Assembly: GCA_015059685.1 (NCBI GenBank)
Contig: SUZW01000008.1
Coordinates: forward strand, 26,614-90,613
DNA length: 64,000 nucleotides
Direction of reading: 5' to 3'
Source: Rikenellaceae bacterium
GTDB taxonomy: Bacteria; Bacteroidota; Bacteroidia; Bacteroidales; Rikenellaceae
Shown: positions 26,854-35,028 of the stretch, piece by piece
How positions within the stretch are numbered: position 1 is the stretch's first letter
Layout of the letters: the number at the start of each line of letters is the position of its first letter
Notes under the pieces: generated by a model
The model's database searches: none
The model's input: only the letters and a program-made list of their open reading frames with translations
Told to the model about the DNA's origin: nothing
Position numbers and translations under genes: made by a program

Positions 26854-27524
26854 AGTACAATCTTTTTATGAGTTTCATTTGATTCGAATGCGGCCTTAAC
26901 TGCAGCCAAAAGATGTGCATCTTGTGCTGCATGCCACTCCTTCTTTGATTTGTCTTTCAAGAAAGCAAAATGAGCGCGAACCAACTCTATCTGCTTGTCG
27001 TTCAAACCGAAAAGTTCGCTATCCGTATCTTTGAAAGCCTCCGGTTTGTCTGTCATCAGATAGATTGACTGCTGCGGAAGCTGGGTATCGACAACGATGT
27101 CGCTACCAACACCACGACGAGCAATCATCTCGTGACGATCCACCTCTGCCTGACCCTCAGGGAGCAGGTTACCGACCTCGATACTGCCAATGACGCCATT
27201 GTCCAGCGTGATAATCACGCTACCGCTTCTCTCGTTTGTGAAAGCTGCGTGGAGCGCAACAATATTGTGGCCTGTGACAAACTCGGCAATGTCAAACTCA
27301 CGATAGAGGAGATCCTTCAACTCGGTCTTTGCATCTGTCAAGTGGCAGAAACGAAGAAGACAAAGGTGCTCCAAAGTGTTCGAAGATACCAACTTCTCCA
27401 ACTCCACATACTTGCGGTTGCAACGCCAAGGTTGAATTGGAATATTCATATCCAAATCTGCAGTGCAGAAAGGAACGCTATACTTGTTCAGTAAGGCCAA
27501 AAGAGCCTCTTTCTCCATTCTCAT
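26850..27524 (-). CDS. Gfo/Idh C-terminal-domain-like protein without Rossmann domain
   Basis: This 224-residue protein resembles only the C-terminal half of Gfo/Idh/MocA enzymes. The matching parts are a strand and helix ending GVIGSIEVGNLLPEG, then a HEMIARRGVGSDIVVDT stretch and the closing AHLLAAVKAAFESN helix. There is no nucleotide-binding domain. No frameshifted remnant is needed to explain it, because the gene fits tightly between neighbours: a start at 27524 gives a 2-bp gap from the SIS gene, and it overlaps the next by 4 bp. It may pair with the complete oxidoreductase encoded next to it. The assignment is by pattern and is moderately sure. Confidence 0.7.
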   Translation of the reverse strand: MRMEKEALLALLNKYSVPFCTADLDMNIPIQPWRCNRKYVELEKLVSSNTLEHLCLLRFCHLTDAKTELKDLLYREFDIAEFVTGHNIVALHAAFTNERSGSVIITLDNGVIGSIEVGNLLPEGQAEVDRHEMIARRGVGSDIVVDTQLPQQSIYLMTDKPEAFKDTDSELFGLNDKQIELVRAHFAFLKDKSKKEWHAAQDAHLLAAVKAAFESNETHKKIVL

Positions 27525-27526
27525 AA

Positions 27527-28282
27527 CTACAAGCACTTTACTCGGTTAAAATACTTCTTCAAATAGGCTGCGTTGATCTCATCGCCACCAGGCTCGTTGG
27601 CACTCGACCATACAGGAGGGTTGATACCCTGTGCCAAACACTTGTTGATGGTGTCAATCTCCAACCAGTGTGCAATATAGAAATCTACGATATTCGATAC
27701 AGGACCAAAGCTGCGGTCGAAGCCCGGAACACGAATGAGAGCATCGCCTACAGGGTTGTAGTCGTCGATGCAAACATCTGCGATATCAAACAAGTTCTGC
27801 TTGCTCGAGTGGCGGATGAAGTGATCTTCAGGCATCTCGTCCTGCCAATACGACGACGAGATAGCGATAATCTTCGCACCACAACGCTTTGCCTCCAACG
27901 CTGCGTCTATGGTTGCAGGGTTGATACCGATATTATGGAAGAGGATAAAGACCTCGCCCGGCTGAATTTTGTAGTACTTCACGATACTGCTTCCGTAGTT
28001 CTCGGTACGCTCCAACTCGAGGTACTTCAACGCCTGATTGAATACCGAAAGACCGGTCTCCATAATAGGGTTGATATTCGAGAGACCACCTGCACGGAAG
28101 AACATCTCACCCATCACCAAGGTTGTGTGTCCACCACCTCCATATACATGGATAAGCTCATCCTTCTTGATAGCCTCGACCATAAGGTCTGTTGCCTTCG
28201 ATATATTTTCTGCTTGTTCATTGTGGACTCTCTCGAGAATAGCCTCGGCCTTCTCCAAAAATCCCAAATCTGAATGTGCCAT
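27527..28282 (-). CDS. SIS-domain sugar-phosphate binding protein
   Basis: This is a 251-residue cytoplasmic protein with a SIS fold, of the type annotated as sugar isomerase-domain/UPF0309-like protein. Features are the ELIHVYGGGGHTTLVMGEMFFRAG loop near residue 45, the second strand EVFILFHNIGINPATIDAAL near residue 110, and AKIIAISSSYW. It probably binds a phosphosugar and acts as an isomerase, deaminase or etherase. It lies 22 bp downstream of the TIM-barrel gene in the operon. Confidence 0.85.
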   Translation of the reverse strand: MAHSDLGFLEKAEAILERVHNEQAENISKATDLMVEAIKKDELIHVYGGGGHTTLVMGEMFFRAGGLSNINPIMETGLSVFNQALKYLELERTENYGSSIVKYYKIQPGEVFILFHNIGINPATIDAALEAKRCGAKIIAISSSYWQDEMPEDHFIRHSSKQNLFDIADVCIDDYNPVGDALIRVPGFDRSFGPVSNIVDFYIAHWLEIDTINKCLAQGINPPVWSSANEPGGDEINAAYLKKYFNRVKCL

Positions 28283-28304
28283 AATCTTAATTTTTTATGG
28301 TTGA

Positions 28305-29354
28305 TTACTTCTTTATTCTATACTCTGGGTCGAGTACCTCACCGTATGCCTCGCCCAAGGTATCCCAAAGTTTGAGAGCGTGAGGTGCTGCCAAAACTGT
28401 TCCGTGACCACCACGATATGTCCAAGCAAAGAGGCTCTCTACACCCTCTTCAGCGTAGTAGTGAACCATCTCCTTCACTCGGTTCATATTCTCCGGCTCG
28501 TTGAAGTAGCCCATCAACCAACGCTGGTTACCCTTGCCGTGACGCTTTGCAACGCTTACGGTACGCTTTGTCACATTCTCGACGAAGCTCTGTGGCAACG
28601 AGTAGTTGATGATAGTTGTAGAGAATACATCGAATGCCTCGGTTGCTGCAACCTTATCCCAGTTATCGTAACCACGACGCTCGGTAACATAATAGGTATT
28701 CTGCGTAGCGTGTACACAGCAGATAATCTTCGAATCAGGGCGGATAGCCTTAATCTTCTCCGACGCTACACGCAAAGTCTCGAGGGCCTCGTTCTCACGG
28801 AACTGAACAACCTCCGGAGTGATGAGCTTCGGCATCTCGTAGCCATACTGCTGCTCAAACTTCTTCTGGCAGATAGGGCAACGACAAGCCCAATCGTCTG
28901 CCACGCCACCCGTAATCGAAGCGATACCCTTTGGAAGAGCGTAGTGAGGCTCATCCCAGAAGAAACCGTCGGCAGGTACCTCCCACGCCAACTTCTCGCA
29001 GATACGATAGAAGTAGTCGCGGAACGCAGGGGTGTTGAAGCAAGCGTGTGGCAACGGCTCACCTGTGAGTGCGCTCACCTGACGATTGCCCGGGTTGTTG
29101 GTAAGGAACAATGATGGCGGCTCACCTCCGAACCACTTTCCAATACCCCAAGTGTCCAAATAGACCTTCATTCCAAGCTCTTTGGCAACCTTGGTAATCT
29201 CAATAATGTTAGGAAACCAGAAGTCGATGTCGAATTCTGTGAGGGCAAGAATGACTGCGTTACAGTTGTGTGCAATCATCTCCTCAAAATCTTTTCTTGC
29301 ATGCTCCGGGTAGCTCAATCCGTAGTAGCTCACACCGGTCTCTTTTACTGCCAT
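28305..29354 (-). CDS. Cytoplasmic TIM-barrel protein, glycosidase-like, with CxCxxC site
   Basis: This is a 349-residue protein that I do not recognise by name. Its pattern of alternating strands and helices (VSYYGLSYP, NAVILALTEFDIDFW, MKVYLDTWGIGKWFGG, GFFWDEPHY, SKIICCVHATQ, LMGYFN, SLFAWTYRGG) is that of a (beta/alpha)8 barrel resembling putative glycoside hydrolases. The acidic pair in FFWDEPHY is a candidate catalytic site. An inserted ACRCPICQKKFEQQYG segment looks like a small metal-binding knuckle. There is no signal peptide, so it acts inside the cell on an imported substrate. It is the first gene of the operon. Confidence 0.75.
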   Translation of the reverse strand: MAVKETGVSYYGLSYPEHARKDFEEMIAHNCNAVILALTEFDIDFWFPNIIEITKVAKELGMKVYLDTWGIGKWFGGEPPSLFLTNNPGNRQVSALTGEPLPHACFNTPAFRDYFYRICEKLAWEVPADGFFWDEPHYALPKGIASITGGVADDWACRCPICQKKFEQQYGYEMPKLITPEVVQFRENEALETLRVASEKIKAIRPDSKIICCVHATQNTYYVTERRGYDNWDKVAATEAFDVFSTTIINYSLPQSFVENVTKRTVSVAKRHGKGNQRWLMGYFNEPENMNRVKEMVHYYAEEGVESLFAWTYRGGHGTVLAAPHALKLWDTLGEAYGEVLDPEYRIKK

Positions 29355-29445
29355 AAGATTTTTTGTTGGTTAATGTTAGTATGTTTTTTATATGTTGTTT
29401 GGGCAATATTTGATGAAATACAAATATTTCCGATACAAAATTAAA
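29355..29445. other. AT-rich upstream region of the sugar operon
   Basis: This is the region before the first gene of the operon. It contains AT-rich sequence with TTTG-like words, but no pair of boxes that I would call a promoter with confidence. Confidence 0.3.
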
Positions 29446-29509
29446 AAAAAAAAGAGCGAGAAAAACAAAAAAAATAACTTTTTTTTCACATTTTTTCGCT
29501 CTTTTTTTT
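29446..29509 (-). terminator. Terminator of the sigma-54 activator gene
   Basis: GAGCGA (29454-29459) and TCGCTC (29496-29501) are flanked by long A and T tracts, so that 14 bp can pair. On the minus strand a long T-run follows. The loop is unusually large and itself AT-rich. Confidence 0.65.
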
Positions 29510-29552
29510 CACCCATCTCAAAGGTATACTTTATGGTCCATTCTCGAGTTTT

Positions 29553-30683
29553 TTAGCAGTAACTCTCTATATCCTCTCGTGTAATGGTTGCGCCACCGAG
29601 GACGACCAACCTCTCGACAATGTTGCGCAGCTCTCGGATATTGCCACTCCAACGCCTATCGGATAGTCTTGCAACAGCCTCTGCGTCAATCTCTTTTGTT
29701 GGGATATTGTACTCTCGGCAGATACTCTCCAGAAAGTAGTTCACAAGTATCGCCACATCCCCCTTACGCTCCCGCAAAGGGGGTACCTTTATCAAAATAA
29801 CCCCGATGCGGTGGTACAAATCTTCACGAAAACGCCCCTCGGCAATCTCCTTTTCGAGATTTTTGTTTGTGGCGGCAACGACTCGGACATCGACCTCTAT
29901 ATCTCGGTCGCTGCCCACCCTCGAAATTTTGCGCTCCTGCAAGGCCCGCAAAACCTTCGCCTGTGCCGAGAGTGACATATCGCCAATCTCGTCCATAAAG
30001 AGTGTGCCGCCATCGGCCTGCTCGAACTTGCCTTTGCGTTGCTTAATAGCCGAGGTGAAGGCCCCCTTCTCGTGCCCGAAGAGTTCGCTCTCGATAAGCT
30101 CCGAGGGTATAGCAGCGCAGTTCACCTCGACAAAGGGCGCATCCTTGCGTGAGCTCTTGCAGTGCAGCCACCTCGCAACCAGCTCCTTGCCCGTGCCGTT
30201 CTCGCCAGTAATAAGCACCCTCGCTTCGCTACGGGCTATCTTATCGACGAGTTCCCGCACTCGCACTATCGCCTCGCTCTCGCCCACAATGGGCTCGATG
30301 GTCGCACAGCCTGCGCTATGGCGAGGTTTGGCACTGCGCTGCGGCTTCGCCTCCTCGGCAGGGGGAGCAACAGCCTTGCGAATAGAGCCGAGCAGGCGGT
30401 TCATATCTATCGGCTTGGTCAGAAAGTCTATTGCTCCGTGGCGTACCGCCTCGACAGCCGAGTCGATGCTGCTGTCACGAGAGAGGACTATAAGGGGCAG
30501 TTCGAGTCCATCAAACCCCTCCACCCTATCGGTCAAGACCACATCGAATGGGAGATTTTCGCACATTCGTCGGGCGATGGCGACACTCTCGGCACCCTCG
30601 GTCTTGAAACCCTCAAACTCCAACCTCTCACGCAGATTATTGCGCACGCTTTTTGATTGCTCTACAATTAAAACTTTTGTCAT
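29553..30683 (-). CDS. Sigma-54 activator with degenerate receiver and no HTH
   Basis: This 376-residue protein has a response-regulator receiver (1-105), a linker and a sigma-54 AAA+ domain (about 130-370). The receiver keeps D52 and K90 but has EQ where the acidic pair should be (VLIVEQSK), and is about 15 residues short after D52. The AAA+ part has Walker A GENGTGKE (160-167), GAFTSA in place of GAFTGA (207-212) and the DEIGDMS Walker B. It ends at IESYC with no Fis-type DNA-binding helix-turn-helix. From memory, GAFTSA and the missing HTH are seen in many Bacteroidota homologues; the receiver loss seems more special. The start at 30683 (MTKVLIVE) fits the receiver. No histidine kinase is adjacent. 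Confidence 0.9.
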   Translation of the reverse strand: MTKVLIVEQSKSVRNNLRERLEFEGFKTEGAESVAIARRMCENLPFDVVLTDRVEGFDGLELPLIVLSRDSSIDSAVEAVRHGAIDFLTKPIDMNRLLGSIRKAVAPPAEEAKPQRSAKPRHSAGCATIEPIVGESEAIVRVRELVDKIARSEARVLITGENGTGKELVARWLHCKSSRKDAPFVEVNCAAIPSELIESELFGHEKGAFTSAIKQRKGKFEQADGGTLFMDEIGDMSLSAQAKVLRALQERKISRVGSDRDIEVDVRVVAATNKNLEKEIAEGRFREDLYHRIGVILIKVPPLRERKGDVAILVNYFLESICREYNIPTKEIDAEAVARLSDRRWSGNIRELRNIVERLVVLGGATITREDIESYC

Positions 30684-30714
30684 TTTGCTATTCTCTAAAA
30701 AATTCCTATTTTTG
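30684..30714 (+). promoter_or_regulatory. Candidate promoter of the DUF4290-folA unit
   Basis: TTTG (30684-30687), a 19-bp spacer and TATTTTTG (30707-30714) match the Bacteroidota consensus. The first start codon is 140 bp downstream, so the leader would be long. On the other strand another TATTTTTG at 30798-30805 could serve the sigma-54 activator, but its -33 spacing is poor. Confidence 0.5.
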
Positions 30715-30853
30715 CATTCGGATACAGTGTCAAAGGTAGGCTTTTTGGTCGAACAGCCCAAAACCGCAACCGCAGGTTGGGTGTCGTCAAAGATGGACCA
30801 AAAATAGTATCGCAAATGACCAAATAGCGTATTTCTGAAGATTAGTTTCGTAT

Positions 30854-31507
30854 ATGATAAAAAACTACAATTACCTGCGTCGCCGACTACTCATACCCGA
30901 GTATGGCCGCCACATTCAGGAGATGGTCGATGCTCTGCTCGAGATTGAGGACCGCAACGAGCGCACCCGCCAAGCACAGGCGGTGATAGCCGTAATGGGA
31001 AACATCAACCCTACACTTCGTGATACGGCAGATTTTGCCCACAAGTTGTGGGACCACCTATTTATAATGTCGGAGTTTCGACTCGATGTCGATAGCCCCT
31101 ACACACGCCCTTCACGAGAGGATTTGGAGGTGAAGCCCGAGAAGCTCGCCTACTCGCAAGGCAACATATCGCACAAGCACTACGGCAAGAACATAAAGCG
31201 TGTGTTGCAGCGTCTGGGCGAGGAGCATGACAAGGTCGATGTGGAGTCGGAGTTGGAGAATGCCACCCGTTACCTCCGCAACAAGAGCATGGAGTACAAC
31301 CAGGAAATTCCGAGCAACGACACCCTCATAAATGATATAAAGATTATGTCCTCGGGTGCTATTGAAGTGAACGAAGAGATGCTCAAAAAGTTTGAAACGA
31401 AGCATAAATCGGCCTCTTTGCAACAAAAGGCAACAAAGACCAAAGGTGCAAACAAGGGTAAAGCCTCATCCAAGAGTCACACAAAGAGTAACGCCAAGCA
31501 CAAGTAG
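30854..31507 (+). CDS. DUF4290 family protein
   Basis: This is a 217-residue protein of the Bacteroidota family DUF4290. Residues 1-175 form the conserved helical part (YNYLRRRLLIPEYGRHIQEMV near the start). The C-terminal 40 residues are a low-complexity Lys/Ser/Thr tail, highly basic, that could bind nucleic acid. There is no signal peptide and its function is unknown. It is the first gene of a rightward unit and is followed by a 28-bp gap. Confidence 0.88.
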   Translation: MIKNYNYLRRRLLIPEYGRHIQEMVDALLEIEDRNERTRQAQAVIAVMGNINPTLRDTADFAHKLWDHLFIMSEFRLDVDSPYTRPSREDLEVKPEKLAYSQGNISHKHYGKNIKRVLQRLGEEHDKVDVESELENATRYLRNKSMEYNQEIPSNDTLINDIKIMSSGAIEVNEEMLKKFETKHKSASLQQKATKTKGANKGKASSKSHTKSNAKHK

Positions 31508-31535
31508 TCTATCTGCCAAGCAACAGTTTATCGCA

Positions 31536-32672
31536 ATGAAGAGATTTTTTATAATAGTGTCCGCAGTCGTTGCCACAGTCCTGCTGTCGGTGGGGTGTCA
31601 CAACGAGAGTGTGCGCATATCGGGCCAATTTGTCGGCCTCAACGCCAAGACCGTATATCTCGAGCAGATGTCGGCCTCGGGGCAGCAGGTCATCGACTCG
31701 GTGGCTCTTGCGCAGGATGGGTCATACCACTTCTTCATCAAGAGTGTTGCCGACACGCCATCGCTCTACAATCTCATCTACAACAACGACCGTATTCCGT
31801 TGCTCGTGCAGCGAGGCGAGGATATCGAGGTTAGCGCACTCGGCAGCGCCCTTATAAACTACACCGTCAATGGTTCCGAGGAGTCGGAGTTGCTGCGCAC
31901 CTTCAACAAGGAGTATATCGAGGGGCAGATGGAGTTGCAGCGCATCATGCAGAGCTACCCTACCGCCAAAGGCGAAGAGCGCAAGCACCTTGCCGAGCAG
32001 TACAACGCCTGCTATCGCGACATCAAGCGCAAGCAGATATCCTTCATCATCGAGAACAAGGAGCATATCGCCTCGGTATATGCGCTCTATCAGCGTCTTG
32101 CCGGTGAGCAGCACCTTGCCGGAGCCGACAGCGACATTATCTACTACCGCACCGTTGCCGACGCACTCTCGAAGAGCCACAAGGAGTCGCCATATCTGAT
32201 AACGCTCAACAACGACATCGCCCGTATGGAGGCTCGATTGTCGTTGCTCAGCTCTATCGAGTCACGCTCCTACCCCGACCTCTGCGGAACGGATATGTAT
32301 GGCAATGAGGTTGCACTATCCTCGCTCGAGGGGTGTGTCGTGTTGGTCGATTTCTGGTCGGCCGAGATGGGCAACAGCAACGCCTTCAATGCCGAGTTGA
32401 AGGAGATATACGACAAGTACGAGTCGCAGGGCTTCCGTGTATATCAGGTTTCGGCCGATACATCGAAGGCTGCGTGGATTACAGCGGTGCAGGAGCAGCG
32501 TCTGCCGTGGATATCGGTGTGCGACTTCAAGGGTGAGGCTTCGCCGATGTTGCGGGCCTACAACATCCGCAAGTTGCCATCGAACTACCTTATTGACACC
32601 AAGGGCAACATCATAGCCAAAGACCTATATAGTGCCGCTTTGGAGAGGCGTTTATCCGAAATTTTCGACTAA
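31536..32672 (+). CDS. Thioredoxin-like lipoprotein (DUF4369-type N-terminus) lacking CxxC
   Basis: This 378-residue lipoprotein has a signal ending in a lipobox at LSVGC. The first 120 residues resemble the DUF4369 beta domain that precedes many Bacteroidota TlpA-like proteins (ISGQFVGLNAKTVYLEQM). Then comes a helical linker (150-230) and a thioredoxin/AhpC-type fold from about 250. Where the redox CxxC should be, the sequence reads FWSAEMGNS, so both cysteines are absent and it cannot act as a thiol oxidoreductase in the usual way. The start at 31536 gives the lipoprotein signal; the longer reading overlaps the DUF4290 gene in another frame. Confidence 0.88.
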   Translation: MKRFFIIVSAVVATVLLSVGCHNESVRISGQFVGLNAKTVYLEQMSASGQQVIDSVALAQDGSYHFFIKSVADTPSLYNLIYNNDRIPLLVQRGEDIEVSALGSALINYTVNGSEESELLRTFNKEYIEGQMELQRIMQSYPTAKGEERKHLAEQYNACYRDIKRKQISFIIENKEHIASVYALYQRLAGEQHLAGADSDIIYYRTVADALSKSHKESPYLITLNNDIARMEARLSLLSSIESRSYPDLCGTDMYGNEVALSSLEGCVVLVDFWSAEMGNSNAFNAELKEIYDKYESQGFRVYQVSADTSKAAWITAVQEQRLPWISVCDFKGEASPMLRAYNIRKLPSNYLIDTKGNIIAKDLYSAALERRLSEIFD

Positions 32673-32692
32673 CCGAACAAAAGAATATCACG

Positions 32693-33424
32693 ATGCACTA
32701 CTTCGTTGCAGACATACATCTCGGCTCGGGTGACACGGCTGAACAGAGGCGCATTGAGCGCAACTTTCTCGACTTCTTGAAGCAGATTGAGGGGGATGCC
32801 GAGACGCTCTTCCTGGTCGGAGATATATTCGACTTTTGGTTCGAATACAACGAGGTTGTACCGAAGGGTTTTGTGCGAGTGCTTGGTCGTTTGGCCGAAT
32901 TGCACGACAAGGGCGTAAGAGTTGTGATGCTCACGGGCAACCACGATATGTGGGTGGGCGACTATCTTACGAAGGAGTGCGGCATAGAGCTCTACACCAA
33001 ACCTCAAGTGTTCGAGGTTGCAGGCAAACGGCTCTTCGTGGCGCACGGTGACAATATGAATATCGACAATCTGCCGATGTTGCGCCTTATGAATTGGGTG
33101 TTCCGTTCCCGCTTCCTGCGCAAGGCGGCCTCGTGGCTTATCCACCCCGACCTCTTCCTACGCTTTGGCAAGTGGTGGAGTGGCAAATCACGCAAGTCGC
33201 ACGGCTCGGAGCAACGCCCCGAGGTCATAGAGCCACTTGTGGAGTATGTGGCGCAGCACCACGACGCAGTCGAGGCCGACTACTACATCTTCGGTCACAT
33301 GCACTACGCTGCGGATATTGCATCGCCTCATCGTATCCTGTTTATGGGCAATTGGCACTCGCAGCCAAACTACATATCGCTCGACGACAACGGAGAAATT
33401 AAGTTAAAATTTATAAAAAGCTAA
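32693..33424 (+). CDS. lpxH: UDP-2,3-diacylglucosamine diphosphatase
   Basis: This 243-residue metallophosphoesterase makes lipid X in lipid A synthesis at the inner membrane. The metal-binding motifs are all present: DIHLGS (7-12), [10 protein letters not shown] near residue 43, GNHDMWVGD near residue 82, HGD near residue 118 and GHMHY near residue 203. Length is normal. It lies 20 bp after the thioredoxin-like gene. Its TAA stop codon is the first three bases of a TAATGGC heptamer array that fills the gap to thyA. Confidence 0.95.
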   Translation: MHYFVADIHLGSGDTAEQRRIERNFLDFLKQIEGDAETLFLVGDIFDFWFEYNEVVPKGFVRVLGRLAELHDKGVRVVMLTGNHDMWVGDYLTKECGIELYTKPQVFEVAGKRLFVAHGDNMNIDNLPMLRLMNWVFRSRFLRKAASWLIHPDLFLRFGKWWSGKSRKSHGSEQRPEVIEPLVEYVAQHHDAVEADYYIFGHMHYAADIASPHRILFMGNWHSQPNYISLDDNGEIKLKFIKS

Positions 33425-33449
33425 TGGCCAATGGCTAATAGCTAATAGC
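33422..33449. repeat. Heptamer array, TAATGGC family (4 copies)
   Basis: TAATGGC, CAATGGC, TAATAGC and TAATAGC fill the spacer between lpxH and thyA. The first TAA is the lpxH stop codon, and the array ends 9 bp before the thyA ATG. Confidence 0.9.
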
Positions 33450-33458
33450 AATAAATGT

Positions 33459-34358
33459 ATGAAACAATATCTCGACCTCCTTGCCCGAATTAAGAACGAG
33501 GGCGTAGTCAAGACCGACCGCACGGGAACGGGCACAAAGTCTGTTTTTGGTCACCAGATGCGCTTTGACCTCTCCGAGGGATTTCCTTTGCTTACGACCA
33601 AGAAGGTCTTTTTGAAGGGCATTATCCACGAGTTGTTGTGGTTCCTTGCGGGCGACACCAACATCAAGTACCTCGTAGATAATGGTGTGCATATTTGGGA
33701 CAACGATGCCTACCGCTACTACAACGAACTCTGCGTCAAAGAGGGTGTCTTGCCCGTCTCGATGGAGGAGTTTCTGCGTGCAGCGCAAGAGGGTATCGAC
33801 TCCCCTATCGAGGGTTACAAGTTTGGTGATTTGAACCATGTGTATGGTTACCAATGGCGTTCGTGGCCACGCCCCAACGGCGAGGCCATCGACCAGATAC
33901 AGCAGGCGGTAGATTTGATAAAGAATAACCCCGACTCACGACGCATCATCGTCTCGGCATGGAATGTGGCCGATGTCGAGAAGATGGCTCTGCCTCCGTG
34001 TCACACGCTCTTTCAGTTCTATGTGGCGGATGGCAAGCTCTCGTGTATGCTCTATCAGCGTAGTGCAGACACCTTCCTCGGTGTGCCGTTCAATATCGCT
34101 TCGTACGCTCTGCTTACGATGATGATGGCGCAAGTTTGCGGTCTGGAGGCTGGCGAGTTTGTCCACACCACGGGCGACACTCACCTCTACCTCAACCACT
34201 TCGAGCAGGTCGAGGAGCAGCTGTCACGCACACCTCGTACGCTACCGAAGATGCACCTCAACCCCGAGGTAAAGTCGATTTTCGACTTCAAGTACGAGGA
34301 CTTCACCTTGACCGACTACGACCCATATCCAACCATCAAAGCACCAATGTCATTCTAA
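33459..34358 (+). CDS. thyA: Thymidylate synthase
   Basis: This 299-residue enzyme methylates dUMP to dTMP using methylene-tetrahydrofolate. The catalytic cysteine is Cys181 in [19 protein letters not shown] and [18 protein letters not shown] are the other signatures. It is about 35 residues longer than E. coli ThyA because of an insertion near residues 85-125, a form also known in Lactobacillus. The next gene is folA, 2 bp downstream, which recycles the dihydrofolate that this enzyme releases. Confidence 0.97.
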   Translation: MKQYLDLLARIKNEGVVKTDRTGTGTKSVFGHQMRFDLSEGFPLLTTKKVFLKGIIHELLWFLAGDTNIKYLVDNGVHIWDNDAYRYYNELCVKEGVLPVSMEEFLRAAQEGIDSPIEGYKFGDLNHVYGYQWRSWPRPNGEAIDQIQQAVDLIKNNPDSRRIIVSAWNVADVEKMALPPCHTLFQFYVADGKLSCMLYQRSADTFLGVPFNIASYALLTMMMAQVCGLEAGEFVHTTGDTHLYLNHFEQVEEQLSRTPRTLPKMHLNPEVKSIFDFKYEDFTLTDYDPYPTIKAPMSF

Positions 34359-34360
34359 TT

Positions 34361-34840
34361 ATGGTATCGCTTATAGTTGCAATAGCCGAAAATGGCGTGA
34401 TTGGCGACAAGAACGCCCTGCTGTGGAACATTAAGGAGGATATGCGCCACTTCCGCACCATAACCTCGGGACACCCCGTAGTGATGGGGCGCAAGACCTT
34501 CGAGTCGATAGGTCGCCCACTGCCAAACCGCACAAATGTTGTCATCACCCGTGGCGACAGCACTTTCGAGGGTTGCGAGGTTGCCCACTCGTTGGAGGAG
34601 GCGATAGCGATGTTCCCTGCCGAGGAGGAGATTTTCATCATAGGAGGTGCGCAAATCTATGCGCAGGCTCTGCCTTTGGCCGACAAGCTCTACCTCACCA
34701 TCGTGCATCAAGAGTACGAGGGTGACACATCATTTCCGGAGTTTGATATGAAGGAGTGGCGAGAGATTTCACGCACATATTTCGAGCGTGGCGAGGCCTA
34801 CGAGGGCTCATTCAGCTTCATCGACCTCGAGAGAGCGTAG
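34361..34840 (+). CDS. folA: Dihydrofolate reductase
   Basis: This 159-residue enzyme regenerates tetrahydrofolate for thyA. The sequence follows the family: MVSLIVAIAENGVIGDKNALLWN at the start (read in two parts, with the Met20-type loop), VVMGRKTFESIGRPLPNR near residue 45 and IIGGAQIYAQAL near residue 92. The start at 34361 fits the family; the frame is open further upstream only because it overlaps thyA in another frame. Its terminator appears to lie inside the convergent gene at 34887-34917. Confidence 0.97.
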   Translation: MVSLIVAIAENGVIGDKNALLWNIKEDMRHFRTITSGHPVVMGRKTFESIGRPLPNRTNVVITRGDSTFEGCEVAHSLEEAIAMFPAEEEIFIIGGAQIYAQALPLADKLYLTIVHQEYEGDTSFPEFDMKEWREISRTYFERGEAYEGSFSFIDLERA

Positions 34841-34843
34841 CGT

Positions 34844-35023
34844 TTATTCGAGGCTCTCGGCCATAAGGCGCAGACAGGAGTTACAGAGGCAACCTTCGTA
34901 GGTTGCCTTTATTTTTTGGCGTTGCGAGGGGGTAAGCTGCACCGTAGCGCAGTGACAATGCTCGATATCGCTATCGTGCAGGCAGTCGAACGGTTTGCCA
35001 CAACGGGCGCATAACTTCTTCAT
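34844..35023 (-). CDS. Small cysteine-rich CWC-type protein
   Basis: This 58-residue protein has eight cysteines, in the pattern CxxC, C, CxC, CxCxxC. It matches the small Cysteine-rich CWC family (CARCGKPFDC at the start, then HCHCATVQLT and GCLCNSCLRLMAE), probably zinc or iron binding; function unknown. It lies 5 bp after the BtuB-like receptor gene, so it is the last gene of the cobalamin-controlled unit. Its coding sequence contains, on the opposite strand, a terminator for folA. Confidence 0.8.
   Translation of the reverse strand: MKKLCARCGKPFDCLHDSDIEHCHCATVQLTPSQRQKIKATYEGCLCNSCLRLMAESLE
34887..34917 (+). terminator. folA terminator embedded in the opposing gene
   Basis: AGGCAACC (34887-34894) and GGTTGCCT (34901-34908) form a perfect 8-bp stem with a TTCGTA loop, then TT, A and six T. 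It lies about 47 bp after the folA stop, inside the convergent CWC reading frame. Confidence 0.8.
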
Positions 35024-35028
35024 CGTCG

